NCBI GenBank assembly: GCA_013178165.1
Contig: JABLXG010000001.1
Location: 267,605-331,604 of the forward strand
Direction of reading: 5' to 3'
Length of the DNA stretch: 64,000 bases
From: Anaerolineae bacterium
GTDB lineage: Bacteria > Chloroflexota > Anaerolineae > Aggregatilineales > Ch27
Shown one piece after another: positions 26,490 to 36,323 of this stretch (the first letter of the stretch is position 1; each line of letters starts with the position of its first letter). Under the pieces are notes generated by a model that was not told the DNA's origin, searched no databases, and worked only from the letters and a program-made list of their open reading frames with translations. A program made the position numbers and the translations under genes.

Positions 26490-27338
26490 CTAGCCCTTCA
26501 CACTACCCGCCAGCAGGCCGCGGATGAAGTACTGCCCCAGCGCGATGTAGACGATCAGGGTTGGGATGGCGGCCAGCAGCGCTCCGGCCATCGGCATATT
26601 CCATTTGACCGCTTCCCCACCGGCCAGTTCGCTTAGCTTGACCGTGATCGGCTGGTTAGCTGTGCTGGTCAGCGTCACAGCGAAGAGAAATTCGTTCCAG
26701 ATCTGGGTGAACTGCCAGATGATCACGACCACAAAACCGGGCAGCGAGATCGGAAACATGATGTGGCGGTAGATGCCAAAGAAGCCCGCGCCGTCGATGG
26801 CCGAAGCTTCTACCATTTCCGTTGGGACCTCGGCGTAATAGTTGCGGAAGATCAGAGTCGTGATCGGCAGGCCGTAAACCACATGGGCGACAATCAGCCC
26901 TGGAATCCCCCCATACAGGTTGATGCTGTTGAGGAACTGGAACAGCGGGATCAGGATCGACTGGTAGGGGATGAACATCCCGAACAACATCAGCGGGAAA
27001 AGCACGTTGGCCCCGCGGAACTTCCATTTGGAAAGCACGTAGCCGTTCATTGATCCCATCAGGGCGGAGATGATCGTTGCCGGGATGACCAGGCTGAAAC
27101 TGTTGCGCAGGTTGGGCAGGAATTCCTGGGCGGCAGTGGTAAAGCCCTGCCAGTCAACCGGGTCGGGCGGCTGCCAGACGGTGTTCAGGTTGATTGTCGC
27201 CGGATTCTTGAAGGCGGTGATCAGCACCATGTAAACCGGGATCAGGTACGCTATGGCCAGCAGAATCAACACCGCATACAACAGGACACGACGGGGCCGG
27301 ATCGTCGGCATGGAGAGGCTGCGGCTCTGAGTGCTCAT
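26490..27338 (-). CDS. sugar ABC transporter permease (MalG-type)
   Basis: 282 residues with six membrane helices. The start overlaps the preceding permease stop by 4 nt (ATGA). The cytoplasmic EAA loop [31 protein letters not shown] is clear at about 190-220 and is the contact site for the ATPase. The family is the carbohydrate uptake type 1 (CUT1). It pairs with the MalF-type permease to form the channel. The ATPase is not encoded here, so a shared multi-sugar ATPase elsewhere is likely. Confidence 0.93.
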   Translation of the reverse strand: MSTQSRSLSMPTIRPRRVLLYAVLILLAIAYLIPVYMVLITAFKNPATINLNTVWQPPDPVDWQGFTTAAQEFLPNLRNSFSLVIPATIISALMGSMNGYVLSKWKFRGANVLFPLMLFGMFIPYQSILIPLFQFLNSINLYGGIPGLIVAHVVYGLPITTLIFRNYYAEVPTEMVEASAIDGAGFFGIYRHIMFPISLPGFVVVIIWQFTQIWNEFLFAVTLTSTANQPITVKLSELAGGEAVKWNMPMAGALLAAIPTLIVYIALGQYFIRGLLAGSVKG

Positions 27339-28486
27339 AGCTCATGCTCCGAACGCAGGGTAGTCCACAGGTACGGGACGATCACCACGGCTACCATCAC
27401 CAGCATGACAATCGCGATCGCCGCACCTTTGGCGAACTGGTTGGCGCGGAAGGAGGTCAGGTACATCAGGATGCCGGGCACGTCGGTGGTGGCGTTATCC
27501 GCACCGGCCATAGCGAAGATCAGGTCGAAGATCTTCAGGGAAATATGGCCCAGCACAATCATGGCGCTGAGGGTGATCGGCTTCAGCAGGGGGAAAACGA
27601 CATACAGGTATGTCTGCAGTTCGCTGGCGCCGTCCACCCGCGCCGCTTCCCGCAGTTCCTCCGGGATGCCACGCAGCCCGGCCAGGTACATCGCCATGGT
27701 GTAGCCGGACATCTGCCACACGGCGGCCAGGATGATCCCGATGAAGGCGACATTGAAGCCGTGCTGCTCCGGGAAGGGGACGGTCTGTACACTGGCCGCC
27801 CCACCCATCAGAACCCAGATCAGGATCAGCGCTGCAATGCCGCCACTGATGACCGCCGCTTGCCGCCGCTTGTCGCGCCAGTAACGGTAGGCCAGCCAGG
27901 CCAGGACGGCAGCAATCACCAGGGCGAAGATGGCCGGCAAATCCTGCCAGTTGAAGCGCCAGATCTGTGTTCGATCGGTCAGCCAGCCCCATTCCAGCGC
28001 CGGCAGCCCGATCAGGGTCGGCAGGCGGTTGATCCCGCCGCCGGGGTTATAGAGCCAGCGCCAGATCGTGCCGGTGACAATGAACGACAATGCCATCGGA
28101 AAGAGGAAAATGGTGCGGAAGATCGTCTCCCCTTTGATGTTCTGGTCGAGCAGGATGGCCAGCAAGATGCCCATACCCAGGCAGCCCACCAGGAAGAACA
28201 CGGTGAAGAAGAACGTGTTGACCAGGTCCTGGCGGAAGCGCACGTCCAGCAGGCCGGTGAAGAGCTGGTTGTAGTTCTCCAGCCCGATGAAGTTGATAAC
28301 CGGGTTGGCGGACAGGCCCTGCCAGTCGGTCAGGGAGGCCCAGGCCGTCTGGCCGATGAACCCGTAGACGAAGATTGCCAGCAGGATGACTGACGGTGAC
28401 AGCATCAGGATGGCCGTCAACCGATCCCGCCTGAGCCTGATGCGTTCCACAAGAGTATTCAGGGTAGTGGTGGTCTGTACACTCAT
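27335..28486 (-). CDS. sugar ABC transporter permease (MalF-type)
   Basis: 383 residues, longer than typical CUT1 permeases because of an insertion of about 100 residues (about 150-240) containing two extra hydrophobic segments ([37 protein letters not shown]). The EAA loop is [31 protein letters not shown]. The start at 28486 gives [29 protein letters not shown] leading into the first helix. It acts with the downstream MalG-type permease and the upstream binding protein. Confidence 0.92.
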   Translation of the reverse strand: MSVQTTTTLNTLVERIRLRRDRLTAILMLSPSVILLAIFVYGFIGQTAWASLTDWQGLSANPVINFIGLENYNQLFTGLLDVRFRQDLVNTFFFTVFFLVGCLGMGILLAILLDQNIKGETIFRTIFLFPMALSFIVTGTIWRWLYNPGGGINRLPTLIGLPALEWGWLTDRTQIWRFNWQDLPAIFALVIAAVLAWLAYRYWRDKRRQAAVISGGIAALILIWVLMGGAASVQTVPFPEQHGFNVAFIGIILAAVWQMSGYTMAMYLAGLRGIPEELREAARVDGASELQTYLYVVFPLLKPITLSAMIVLGHISLKIFDLIFAMAGADNATTDVPGILMYLTSFRANQFAKGAAIAIVMLVMVAVVIVPYLWTTLRSEHEL

Positions 28487-28792
28487 AAATCAGGCCTCTC
28501 CCACAGGTTTGAGGGACGAGATAAATCATTGAGGCGCTGAGTTGCGTTGCCGCAGTGCAGGCCAGGGGATGCTGCTGGCGCTTTCCGGCGCTCGTCGCCA
28601 GCCCGCTCTGCGCGGTTGCCCATCTCGCCTCAGCGCCACTGGCCTGACCTAAGTATATATCATCTGGCTAACCGGACAGGCGCTCAGACTGAGCCTCTGC
28701 TTGCCTTGTCTGACAGTTTGCGGGCAGGCCCAAACACAGGGGCGGGCCGTACTGCCTGCCCGCCCCTGAAACTGCCTAAAGCATACTATTCA
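28487..28792 (-). other. 306-nt intercistronic region of the sugar ABC cassette
   Basis: This gap between binding protein and first permease contains no gene. Its main element is a perfect 11-bp stem, CAGGGGCGGGC (28737-28747) with GCCCGCCCCTG (28758-28768), 24 nt after the binding-protein stop. There is no U-tract. Such hairpins after solute-binding-protein genes are known to stabilise the upstream mRNA and lower permease expression, as between malE and malF. That role is inferred here. Confidence 0.6.
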
Positions 28793-30055
28793 CTACTTGC
28801 CGATACCGGCCTGCAGGGCAACCGCCTGCGCCGCGTTAGAGGCCTGCTCGCCATTGCGGCCAGCCAGGAAGATCTCCATCACGGTGGCGAAGTTGCTGGA
28901 GAAGCTCTCCGGGGCGACCGCGCCATGTACCAGGCTGCCGACGATGGTGTTGCTCTTCCAGTCCTCAGCAGCGGACCGCAGGTAGGCGTTGTACAGGTCG
29001 GCGTTGGTGACGTCGCCGTTCAGGTTGGCCGGGATCGACCCCTTGAGCGGGTTGAAGATATCCTGGCCTTCGGCGGAGCCGAGCAGCTTGAGCCAGGCGA
29101 TCGTGGCATCGCGGTTGGGCGCGCCAACGGGCAGGCCGAAGCTATCCGACAGCATCATGAACACGCCATCGGTGCCGGGGGCCGCTGCCCAGCCAAAGCC
29201 CTCACCGGGGACGAGGCCGAGCGTGGTCACCATGTAACCCGCCGCCCAGTCGCCCATCACGTTGAAGGCAGCCTGGCCGTTGACCACCAGGTCGGTTGCC
29301 TGCTGCCAGGAGAGCGAAGCGGCGTCAGGGTTGGTGCAGTCCAGAATCTGGCCGAAGGTGTCCCACATGGCCACTACATCGGGATCAGTCCAGGCCTTGC
29401 TGCCATCCCACAGGCCGTTCCAGCCATCGACGCCCAGTTCAGCCAGGGCGACGCTTTCCCACAGGTGGTTGACGGTCCAGTTCTCACCCAGCGCCAGCGG
29501 GGTCACGCCCTTTTCCTTGAGGGTCGGGCAGATCGCCAGGAAGTCGGCCCAGGTCGCCGGGACCTCAACACCCCACTCTTCCAGCTTGGCCGGGACATAC
29601 CATAGCACGTTGGAGCGATGGATATTGACCGGCACTGACCAGATGCCTTCATCCGTGCTGATCAGCTTGAGCAGGCCCTCAGGGAACTGCTCCATCCAGC
29701 CTTCCTGCTCAAAGAGGAAGGTCAGGTCTTCCATACGGTCGGCCACGACCCAGGTGCCGATCAGTTCCTGGCCGGCGTGCACCTGGAACGAATCGGGCGG
29801 ATCGCCGCCGAGCATGCGGGTCTTGAGGACGGCGCGGGCATTGACGCCGGAGCCGCCGGTTACCGTCGCATTGATGACCTCAACGTCCGGATACAGCTCA
29901 TTGTACTTGGCGATCAGCGCTTCCAGGGCGGGGCCTTCGTCACCAGCCCACCACGAGAAGATTTCCAGCTCGCCGCTGGGGGCCTGGGCCAGCACAAGAC
30001 CGGCGATGCTGAGTACCAGGCTGAGGGCGAGCGCAAGGCTAAAGAGCTTCTTCAT
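28793..30055 (-). CDS. extracellular sugar-binding protein of an ABC transporter
   Basis: 420 residues. ATG 30055 has GAGGAGAGG about 7 nt upstream and opens on a signal peptide ([19 protein letters not shown] ... LAQ). The mature part has the family 1 solute-binding fold: [68 protein letters not shown] and [11 protein letters not shown]. It should capture a mono- or oligosaccharide outside the membrane and hand it to the two permeases downstream. The ligand is not deducible. Confidence 0.93.
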   Translation of the reverse strand: MKKLFSLALALSLVLSIAGLVLAQAPSGELEIFSWWAGDEGPALEALIAKYNELYPDVEVINATVTGGSGVNARAVLKTRMLGGDPPDSFQVHAGQELIGTWVVADRMEDLTFLFEQEGWMEQFPEGLLKLISTDEGIWSVPVNIHRSNVLWYVPAKLEEWGVEVPATWADFLAICPTLKEKGVTPLALGENWTVNHLWESVALAELGVDGWNGLWDGSKAWTDPDVVAMWDTFGQILDCTNPDAASLSWQQATDLVVNGQAAFNVMGDWAAGYMVTTLGLVPGEGFGWAAAPGTDGVFMMLSDSFGLPVGAPNRDATIAWLKLLGSAEGQDIFNPLKGSIPANLNGDVTNADLYNAYLRSAAEDWKSNTIVGSLVHGAVAPESFSSNFATVMEIFLAGRNGEQASNAAQAVALQAGIGK

Positions 30056-30151
30056 TGTTCCTCTCCTCAAGAAAACCAGGCGAACTTTAGAACGAACGGC
30101 GTTGCCGGACGGGGTAACTGACTTCCCGGCATACGCTGCGTCCAAGTACAT

Positions 30152-30180
30152 ATTATACACTACTTATTGGTAAGTGTGCA
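30152..30180 (-). promoter_or_regulatory. promoter and candidate operator of the sugar ABC cassette
   Basis: On the minus strand TGCACA (30180-30175), a 17-nt spacer and a perfect TATAAT (30157-30152). The spacer holds the inverted repeat ACTTA-TTGG-TAAGT (30162-30175), flanked by ACAC/GTGT. An operator placed between -35 and -10 would suit a LacI- or GntR-type repressor, but no regulator gene is nearby. Confidence 0.55.
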
Positions 30181-30212
30181 CATTGTTTGTTTCGTTGCAG
30201 GCAGTCGAACAG

Positions 30213-30241
30213 CGTGGGGGCTGGTCTTAGCAGCCCCCACG
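30213..30241. terminator. hairpin after the sdh operon
   Basis: CGTGGGGGCTG and CAGCCCCCACG form an 11-bp stem with a 7-nt loop, 13 nt past the sdhD stop. The U-tract is poor on both strands. It separates the sdh operon from the sugar ABC promoter. Confidence 0.6.
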
Positions 30242-30253
30242 ATCTGTTTGTCG

Positions 30254-30607
30254 CTACGGCAGGCGCAGGGCGGCTTCCCCGACGGCCTGCGGGTTGAAGG
30301 CCAGGATGGTCGCCGTGCCATAGACGAAGGCGACTACGCCCAGCACCACCATGACGACGGCGTGCACCCGGTGGAGGCGGGAGAAGCGCTGAAAGTCGGT
30401 GAAGACCTGATGTGTGCCAGCCAGGGCGTGGACGAGCACCGCCAGCAGAAAGACGATGTCGATTGCCTTCCACAGCGGATCGCCCATGCGGGCGGCGATG
30501 CGGCTGAAGTCAATGTGGAAGGGTGGGTAATGCACCACAATCATGTGAATGGTCAGGAAAACCAGCAGGGCGATGGCGCTCCAGCGTTGCATTTGGAAGA
30601 TACGCAT
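30254..30607 (-). CDS. sdhD: succinate dehydrogenase membrane anchor subunit D
   Basis: 117 residues with three membrane helices. It begins MRIFQMQRWSAIALLVFLTIHMIVVHYPPFHID; His residues in the first helices could serve as haem b ligands, as in other anchors. It is the last gene of the sdhABCD run, 13 nt after sdhC. It anchors the catalytic subunits and helps form the quinone site in complex II. Sequence conservation in this subunit is low, so the call rests on size, topology and context. Confidence 0.82.
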   Translation of the reverse strand: MRIFQMQRWSAIALLVFLTIHMIVVHYPPFHIDFSRIAARMGDPLWKAIDIVFLLAVLVHALAGTHQVFTDFQRFSRLHRVHAVVMVVLGVVAFVYGTATILAFNPQAVGEAALRLP

Positions 30608-30620
30608 GACCTTGTCCCCC

Positions 30621-30971
30621 CTACATCGTTTCCAGCATAAACAGGAAGATCGGCACGCCGCCAGCGATGACCAGGATGGCCGAGACGACCATCACCGCGT
30701 AGAACATGCTCTGGCGGTAGCTGGTCACATCAAAGTAATGGACGATCAGCAGGCGGATGCCGTCAAAGGCGTGGTAGACGACGGCGGCCAGCAGGGCGAT
30801 CTCAGCCAGCTTGAAGACCGGCTGCTGCAGAAAGTTCATAGCCTGGTCAAAGCTGGCCGCCCCCGCGTTGACCGTGCCGATGGCGATGATGTGCAGGGCC
30901 AGGTACAGTACCAGCGCCATGCCGGAAATGCGGCGGAATAGAAAGCTGACAAATCCCGTGGTCTTGTACAT
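30621..30971 (-). CDS. sdhC: succinate dehydrogenase cytochrome b subunit C
   Basis: 116 residues with three membrane helices. The start has the family-like phrase FLFRRISGMALVLYLALHIIAIG, with the Ser-Gly and His of the quinone/haem site. A second His-bearing helix reads LLAAVVYHAFDGIRLLIVHYF, matching the H-x-x-x-G-x-R-x-L/I motif of SdhC/FrdC-type cytochromes. It is 27 nt downstream of sdhB and 13 nt upstream of sdhD. Confidence 0.87.
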   Translation of the reverse strand: MYKTTGFVSFLFRRISGMALVLYLALHIIAIGTVNAGAASFDQAMNFLQQPVFKLAEIALLAAVVYHAFDGIRLLIVHYFDVTSYRQSMFYAVMVVSAILVIAGGVPIFLFMLETM

Positions 30972-30998
30972 AGTTGGCTCCTTATCCGTGTGGGCCGC

Positions 30999-31784
30999 CT
31001 AGCCGGAGGTCACCGGCTTGTCCAGGTGCTTCTGGCGCTCGGCGCGGGCGGCTTCGAACGCCAGGCGTTTCTGGGCCAGCTTGCGCAGCGTTTCGATGGC
31101 CTTGGTCGGGTTCAGGTGCTTGGGGCAGGCGTCGATGCAGTTGAAGATGGTATGGCAGCGGTAGACGCCATCGCTGCCGGCTATCTCAGCCAGCCGCTCG
31201 CCGGGGGCGCTGTCGCGCACGTCCATCACCCGCAGGAAGGCTTTCAGCAGCGCGTGCGGGCCGATGTATTCCTTGGTCGTGCCGACGACCGTGCAGGCGG
31301 AGTAGCACGCCCCGCACATGATGCAGTGTTCGGCGTCCTGCAGGGCGGCGACCTCCTCCGGACTCATCCGGAATTCCTTTTCTGGCACGTTCTCCGGCGG
31401 GATCAGCCACGGCTTGACGCGCATGTACTGCGCCCAGAAGGTGGTGCGGTCCACGACCAGGTCTTTGATGATCGGCAGGTAGGGCAGCGGGCGGATGGTG
31501 ATCTCGTTCTTGCGGTTGAGGTGGGCTTTGATCGGTTGTTCGCAGACCAGCATATTGCGGCCATTGATGTTCATGGCGCAGCTGCCGCAGATGGCGTGGC
31601 GGCACGAACGGCGAAAGGTCAGGCTGCCGTCCTGTTCCGCCTTGATGGTGTGCAGCGCGTCTAGGATGGTCATGCCCTGCTGCCAGGTGACCTTGAAGTC
31701 CTGCAGGTAGGGCTTGCGATCGACATCAGGGTTAAAGCGCTGGATGCGCACGGTAATGGTCAGGGGTGAGCCGTTGTCGGACAT
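30999..31784 (-). CDS. sdhB: succinate dehydrogenase iron-sulfur subunit
   Basis: 261 residues. The N-terminal [2Fe-2S] ligands lie in SCRHAICGSCAMNINGRN plus a further Cys (MLVCEQ). The C-terminal helical domain carries CIMCGACYSACTV and CHTIFNCIDACPKHLNP for the [4Fe-4S] and [3Fe-4S] clusters. It carries electrons from the flavin of SdhA to quinone at the membrane subunits. It follows sdhA by 79 nt on the same strand. As with most complex II enzymes, sequence alone does not decide between succinate oxidation and fumarate reduction. Confidence 0.95.
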   Translation of the reverse strand: MSDNGSPLTITVRIQRFNPDVDRKPYLQDFKVTWQQGMTILDALHTIKAEQDGSLTFRRSCRHAICGSCAMNINGRNMLVCEQPIKAHLNRKNEITIRPLPYLPIIKDLVVDRTTFWAQYMRVKPWLIPPENVPEKEFRMSPEEVAALQDAEHCIMCGACYSACTVVGTTKEYIGPHALLKAFLRVMDVRDSAPGERLAEIAGSDGVYRCHTIFNCIDACPKHLNPTKAIETLRKLAQKRLAFEAARAERQKHLDKPVTSG

Positions 31785-31863
31785 AGGTTTGGGTCTCCTC
31801 GCAATGTCCCCAGCGGTTCAGCGCAGGGCGGCGCTGGCGCGGCTGGGCATCCTGAGCTGGCGC

Positions 31864-33663
31864 CTAATACTTGCGCTCCTGGGGCGGGTACTTCTCCCAG
31901 TTGATGTTCACGTCTTTGAAGCTCAGCACCGGGCCATCCGGGCTTTTGTGCGCCATGGTGTGTTTGAGCCAGTGCTCGTCGTCGCGTTTGGCGTAGTCGG
32001 TGCGGTAGTGGGCGCCGCGGCTTTCTGTCCGGGCCAGCGCGGAGACGACCACCACTTCCGAGAAGGTCAGCAGGTGTTCAGTTTCCAGCGCGCCCAGCAG
32101 GTCGGTGTTGAAGCGGCGGCTGTGATCCATGATCCGCACACCCTGGAAGCGCTCCTGCAGCCGTCTGATGTCGCTGAGCGCCTGGCGGAGCCGGGCGTCG
32201 TCGCGGAAGATACCGGCGTTGTCGGTCATGGTGCTCTTCAGTTCCGCGGCGATGCGCGACCAGGATTCGCCCTGGCCAGCCGGTGCGTCGCTCATCAGCC
32301 GGGCGAGGCGCGCCTCGTTCCTGGCGACAACGTCACTTTCGACCGGCTGGAGCCTGGCTCCGCCCTTGACGAAAGCGGCCATAGCGTAGCCGGCACGGCG
32401 GCCAAACACAGAGGCGTCCAGCAGGCTGTTGGTACCTAGCCGGTTGGCACCATGCACGCTGATGCAGGCGCATTCCCCGGCGGCGTACAGCCCAACGACC
32501 GGCGTGCTCTGCGCATCGGCGATCACCTGCCCGTCCACCGTGGCCGGGATGCCGCCCATGCTGTAGTGGGCGGTAGGCTGGATGGGGGCCAGTTCGTCGA
32601 TGACATCCACGCCGGAGAAATTGAGCGCGATCTCGCGCACCTGGGGCAGGCGCTCCAGGATTTTCTCCCGACCCAGGTGGCGCAGGTCCAGCCAGATGCC
32701 CTGTTTGTCCGGGCCGACGCCGCGACCTTCGTCGATCTCGGTCTGCTCGGAGCGGCTGACCAGATCGCGCGGGGCCAGCTCCATCTTGCCCGGCGCGTAA
32801 CGCTCCATGAAGCGCTCGCCCTTGCTGTTGAGCAGGTAGCCGCCTTCGCCGCGGCAGGCTTCGCTCAGCAGGATGCCGTGGCCGTAGACGCCGGTCGGGT
32901 GGAACTGCACGAATTCCATGTCCATCAGGGGCACGCCGGCGTTGTAGGCGATGGCTACGCCGTCCCCGGTATTGGCCAGGGCGTTGGAGGTGATCTTCCA
33001 GGCCCGGCCATAGCCGCCGGTGGCGAACATCACCGCTTTGGCCCGCATAAGCACTACCTGCCCGGTCAGGATATCCAGGGCGACGATGCCCTTGCAGACG
33101 TTGTCTTCCACGATCACATCCAGGGCGTACCACTCTGAATAGAAGCGGACGCCGTGTTTGAGGGCTTGCTCATGGATGGTGTGCAGCAGGACATGGCCGG
33201 TCCAGTCGGCGGAGTAGCAGGCGCGGGGGGTGCTGTGTCCGCCAAAGCGGCGCTGGGCGACGCGACCGTCCGGCGTGCGGCTGAAGACACAGCCCATGTG
33301 CTCGTACTCGTACACGATCTCGATGGCGTCCTTGACCATGATCTCGATGGCATCCTGGTCGCCGAGCCAGTCAGAGCCTTTGATCGTGTCGAACATGTGC
33401 AGTTCCCAGCTATCGTACGGCTCAGCGTCAGGGGGGACCTGCTCCAGGGGGCCATCAGGGCCGGTGTTGGGGACGGGGCGGACATTGCCCAGCGCGGCAG
33501 CGATGCCGCCCTGCGCAGCGCCACTGTGTGAACGCAGCGGGTGGACCTTGGAGATCACGCCGACGTCAACGCCCTGCTCGCCGGCGATCATCGCGGCCCA
33601 GGTTCCGGCCAGACCGGCGCCCACAACGATGACGTCATGGGTGATGACACTTGGGTTGGACAT
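31864..33663 (-). CDS. sdhA: succinate dehydrogenase flavoprotein subunit
   Basis: 599 residues. ATG 33663 has GAGGGAG about 5 nt upstream; the longer frame upstream is not coding. It shows the FAD dinucleotide fold [17 protein letters not shown], the flavin-linking His in [15 protein letters not shown], the active-site region [41 protein letters not shown] and [21 protein letters not shown]. It oxidises succinate to fumarate (or the reverse) and heads the sdhABCD operon. Confidence 0.96.
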   Translation of the reverse strand: MSNPSVITHDVIVVGAGLAGTWAAMIAGEQGVDVGVISKVHPLRSHSGAAQGGIAAALGNVRPVPNTGPDGPLEQVPPDAEPYDSWELHMFDTIKGSDWLGDQDAIEIMVKDAIEIVYEYEHMGCVFSRTPDGRVAQRRFGGHSTPRACYSADWTGHVLLHTIHEQALKHGVRFYSEWYALDVIVEDNVCKGIVALDILTGQVVLMRAKAVMFATGGYGRAWKITSNALANTGDGVAIAYNAGVPLMDMEFVQFHPTGVYGHGILLSEACRGEGGYLLNSKGERFMERYAPGKMELAPRDLVSRSEQTEIDEGRGVGPDKQGIWLDLRHLGREKILERLPQVREIALNFSGVDVIDELAPIQPTAHYSMGGIPATVDGQVIADAQSTPVVGLYAAGECACISVHGANRLGTNSLLDASVFGRRAGYAMAAFVKGGARLQPVESDVVARNEARLARLMSDAPAGQGESWSRIAAELKSTMTDNAGIFRDDARLRQALSDIRRLQERFQGVRIMDHSRRFNTDLLGALETEHLLTFSEVVVVSALARTESRGAHYRTDYAKRDDEHWLKHTMAHKSPDGPVLSFKDVNINWEKYPPQERKY

Positions 33664-34087
33664 ACGCTCCCTCGTGGTCAGATGGCGATCGTGAAGGGGA
33701 AGCCCCCAGGGCTGCGTTGCCCCCGACCGCCAGAAGCGGTTGCAGACGATTCCGGCCACCGTTGTAGGGTTTCAGCCTGAACTAAATCGCCGCACTACAG
33801 AAAAGCGGCGGCCAGTCTTGAGTGTGGGGAAGTTCCGCTTCTCTCTGCCTGGAAGCGAGAATCCCCTGGTCCCCCTGTTTGATAGCCGGATGCGGAGACG
33901 GTATGCGGGCCGTGCTTGACGGACCCTGTTACTACCATAGTGGCCTATAGCCTGGCGGGTTAGTGTCACTCATCACCAATCGACGGGATATGCGTCTATC
34001 GGGCAGGGCGATGGGGAAGAAAGGACGCTGCCCCGGCATTCTGGAGCAGCGTCCGCAGGCGTCAGCCAGTGATGATGTGGTCGGCCT
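33664..34087. other. 424-nt region upstream of sdhA
   Basis: No gene is supported here. It should hold the sdh promoter, though no clear -35/-10 pair stands out. At the far end is the hairpin after the DASS transporter. A short repeat pair CGCCGC/GCGGCG lies near 33788-33812. Open frames on either strand are short and lack ribosome sites. Confidence 0.5.
34018..34054 (-). terminator. hairpin after the DASS transporter gene
   Basis: GGACGCTGC (34023-34031) and GCAGCGTCC (34046-34054) form a 9-bp stem. On the minus strand it is followed by TTTCTTCC, a modest U-rich tail, 34 nt past the transporter's stop. Confidence 0.65.
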
Positions 34088-35590
34088 TTACCACAGGCCG
34101 AGGATCTTCCACCACAGCCCGCCGATGCCCAGCCAGATCACGATGTTGATCACGCTGATGATGAAGCCAAGCCTCCACCAGTCCTGCAGATCCACGTACC
34201 CTGCGCCGAACAGGACAGGCGCCGGGCCGGTGCCGTAGTGGGTCATGCTGCTGAACAGGTTGCTGAAGAAGGCCAGTACCAGCGCGGCCAGCAGGGGCGG
34301 CGTACCGACGGCGATCGAGACGGCCAGGAAGGCGGCGTACATGGCGCTCACATGTGCGGTGTTGCTGGCGAACAGATAGTGGCTGTAGAAGTAAGCCAGG
34401 CTCAGAATGAGGAAGGCCACCACCCAGTTCATGCCACCAACCAGGTTGCCCATCTCCGCGCTGAACCAGGGGATGAAGCCCAGCTTGCTGAGGAAGGAGG
34501 CCATCATGACCAGCGCGGCGAACCAGGTCAGCGTGTCCCAGGCGCCCTTCTCATTCAGGACATCCGTCCACGTGAGCACGCCGGTGATCAACAGGATGCC
34601 CAGGCCGGTCAGCGCGGTGACGGTCGCGTCGACGTTAATGGTGCTACCCAGAATCCACATGGCCAGCAAGAGGACAAAAACACCCAGCATGATCCACTCG
34701 CTGGTCTTGACCGCGCCCATTTCCGCCAGCTTTTCGCGGGCGATTTCCGGGGCCTTGGGCGTCTCAGTGATTTCCGGTTTGTAGAGCCGATACAGCACAT
34801 ATGGCACCACCAGCAGGCTGATGATGCCGGGGACGACCGCGGCAGTGGCCCAGTTGGTCCAGGTGATCTCGATACCCTGGTCGCCGGCCAGCTTCTGCGC
34901 CAGCGGGTTGGCGGCCATGGCCGTCAGGAACATGGCACTGGTGATGATCGTACCCTGGTAGGCGGCTTTGGTCAGGAAGGCACCGATCTTGCGGGCAGTG
35001 CCGTCATTCGGTTCGCTCCCGTAGGCGCTAGCCACCGAGCGCAGGATGGGGAAGATCACGCCGCCGGCGCGGGCGGTGTTACTGGGGATGGCCGGGGCCA
35101 GCACCAGATCGGTAGCGATCAGGCCGTAGCTCAGGCCCAGCGTCTTCTTGCCCAGCACACGCATGAACTGGTAGGCAATGCGCGCACCCAGGCCGGTCTT
35201 GATGAACCCGCGCGAGACGAAGAAGGCGGCCACAATGAGCCAGATGGTGGTGTTGCGGAAACCATCCAGTGACTCGGCGATCTTCAGCGTGCCGGTCAGG
35301 GCGGTGAGCGCGATGGCGATCATCGCAATCGCGCCCATTGGCAGCGGCTTGGTGATCAGGGCCACGATGGTGCCGACGAAGATGGCGAACAGGTGCCAGG
35401 CCGACACTGCGTTATAGCCGGCATCCGGGTTGGCGGCCACAAAATCCACCAGCGTCTGTGGCGGCGGCAGGAACCAGATGATCAGGCCGACGGCGACGGA
35501 GATCAGCGCCGGAACGAGCTTGATGGCGAAAAGCCCCTCTTCCGGCCCGGAAGCGGGCGCGGGCTTGCCGCGCGTAGAAGCGTTAGACAT
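34088..35590 (-). CDS. DASS family (SLC13) dicarboxylate/anion transporter
   Basis: 500 residues, about 12 membrane helices. ATG 35590 has GGAGAG about 10 nt upstream. Landmarks: PLPMGAIAMIAIALTALTGTL, the first substrate/sodium loop in WLIVAAFFVSRGFIKTGLGARIAYQFM, LVLAPAIPSNTARAGGVIFPILRS (the SNT motif), and FASNTAHVSAMYAAF with the second SNT motif. These fit the CitT/2-oxoglutarate-malate type. It should move C4 or C5 dicarboxylates, which suits its place beside succinate dehydrogenase. A perfect CRP/FNR-type palindrome lies 102 nt upstream of its start. Confidence 0.92.
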   Translation of the reverse strand: MSNASTRGKPAPASGPEEGLFAIKLVPALISVAVGLIIWFLPPPQTLVDFVAANPDAGYNAVSAWHLFAIFVGTIVALITKPLPMGAIAMIAIALTALTGTLKIAESLDGFRNTTIWLIVAAFFVSRGFIKTGLGARIAYQFMRVLGKKTLGLSYGLIATDLVLAPAIPSNTARAGGVIFPILRSVASAYGSEPNDGTARKIGAFLTKAAYQGTIITSAMFLTAMAANPLAQKLAGDQGIEITWTNWATAAVVPGIISLLVVPYVLYRLYKPEITETPKAPEIAREKLAEMGAVKTSEWIMLGVFVLLLAMWILGSTINVDATVTALTGLGILLITGVLTWTDVLNEKGAWDTLTWFAALVMMASFLSKLGFIPWFSAEMGNLVGGMNWVVAFLILSLAYFYSHYLFASNTAHVSAMYAAFLAVSIAVGTPPLLAALVLAFFSNLFSSMTHYGTGPAPVLFGAGYVDLQDWWRLGFIISVINIVIWLGIGGLWWKILGLW

Positions 35591-36013
35591 GGTGCGATAC
35601 TCTCCTGAACGGGCAATGGTGAAGGTGCGCAGCGGGCACAATACCCCCTGTATTCCCGTCATTACGATAGGACGAGATCAACCTTGTGAGAAGTGTCACA
35701 AGTCATCTTTTTGCATGAATGCCGCTGAGACTGAGGCAAAGCGGGGGAAGGCTGCAGGGGCTGACGCCGGCGTTTGATGGGCGGCCCGGTGGCGCGGAAG
35801 GCGGCGATCCCGGCCTGAAATTGCAGAAAACTACAAAAGGCTGGCTGTGGAAGCCTCCTCGCAGGGGAACAAGAGGGGCGACCTGAATGCAGATCACCCT
35901 GTCAGTATTGTAGAAGCTCCTGGAGCCGGACAGGTAGTACAAAAGTCATGTTTCACCGCGACGCAGACCTGATCAACGTCACAGAATCGAAGGTGACAGA
36001 TGTTATGTCCCGT
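35591..36013. other. 423-nt gap between feoC and the DASS gene
   Basis: The gap holds the DASS promoter region with the CRP/FNR-type site and otherwise no supported gene. The short minus frame at 35703..35942 has no ribosome site and a composition unlike its neighbours. GTCACAG and GGTGACA near 35980-36000 form an imperfect inverted pair just past the feoC stop. Confidence 0.5.
35683..35702. promoter_or_regulatory. CRP/FNR-type palindrome upstream of the DASS transporter
   Basis: CTTGTGA-GAAGTG-TCACAAG, a perfect palindrome with 7-nt arms matching the TGTGA-N6-TCACA consensus of CRP-type regulators. Its centre is 102 nt upstream of the transporter start. A TAATGA near 35659-35664 would place a -10 box about 31 nt from the centre, close to class II activator spacing. 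Confidence 0.68.
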
Positions 36014-36307
36014 TCAACCGCAGCAGGAGCAGGGCGGTTGTTCCTCCAGGGTGGCGGTGGGGCCGGTCGCCAGTTCGTAGCGGCGCGGCAGCCTGACCAC
36101 AAACGGGCAGGATGGGCGACCGCTGCACCGGATGCACTGGCCGCTATCGTCGTTCACCTCGCGCAGCCGGCCCCGCTGCACCCAGTAGGTCAGCATTTCC
36201 GCCACAACGTCCGGATCGGTGTCCAGAGCGTGGGCCATTTCCGCCAGGGAAAGCGGCCCGTTATGCTGTTCAAAAAGCTGCAGGACCCGGGTGAGCGTGG
36301 TGGTCAT
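36014..36307 (-). CDS. feoC: FeoC-like winged-helix protein with Cys cluster
   Basis: 97 residues. ATG 36307 has GAGG about 9 nt upstream and lies 16 nt after feoB. Residues 1-60 form a small winged-helix fold (RVLQLFEQHNGPLSLAEMAHAL, VVAEMLTYWVQRGRLREV), as in FeoC. The Cys set CIRCSGRPSCPF matches the iron-sulfur loop of FeoC proteins. An unusual C-terminal tail ends PPCSCCG, adding three more Cys. FeoC is thought to stabilise or regulate FeoB. It completes a feoA-feoB-feoC operon. Confidence 0.85.
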   Translation of the reverse strand: MTTTLTRVLQLFEQHNGPLSLAEMAHALDTDPDVVAEMLTYWVQRGRLREVNDDSGQCIRCSGRPSCPFVVRLPRRYELATGPTATLEEQPPCSCCG

Positions 36308-36323
36308 CGCGGTAGCCTCTTCT

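Noticed and set aside
30213-30241. CRISPR or repeat array around the hairpin after sdhD
   Set aside because: A single stem-loop with no repeated units or spacers; no CRISPR array is seen anywhere in the window.
33664-34087. tRNA or other structured RNA upstream of sdhA
   Set aside because: No cloverleaf, anticodon arm or T-loop consensus could be found on either strand.
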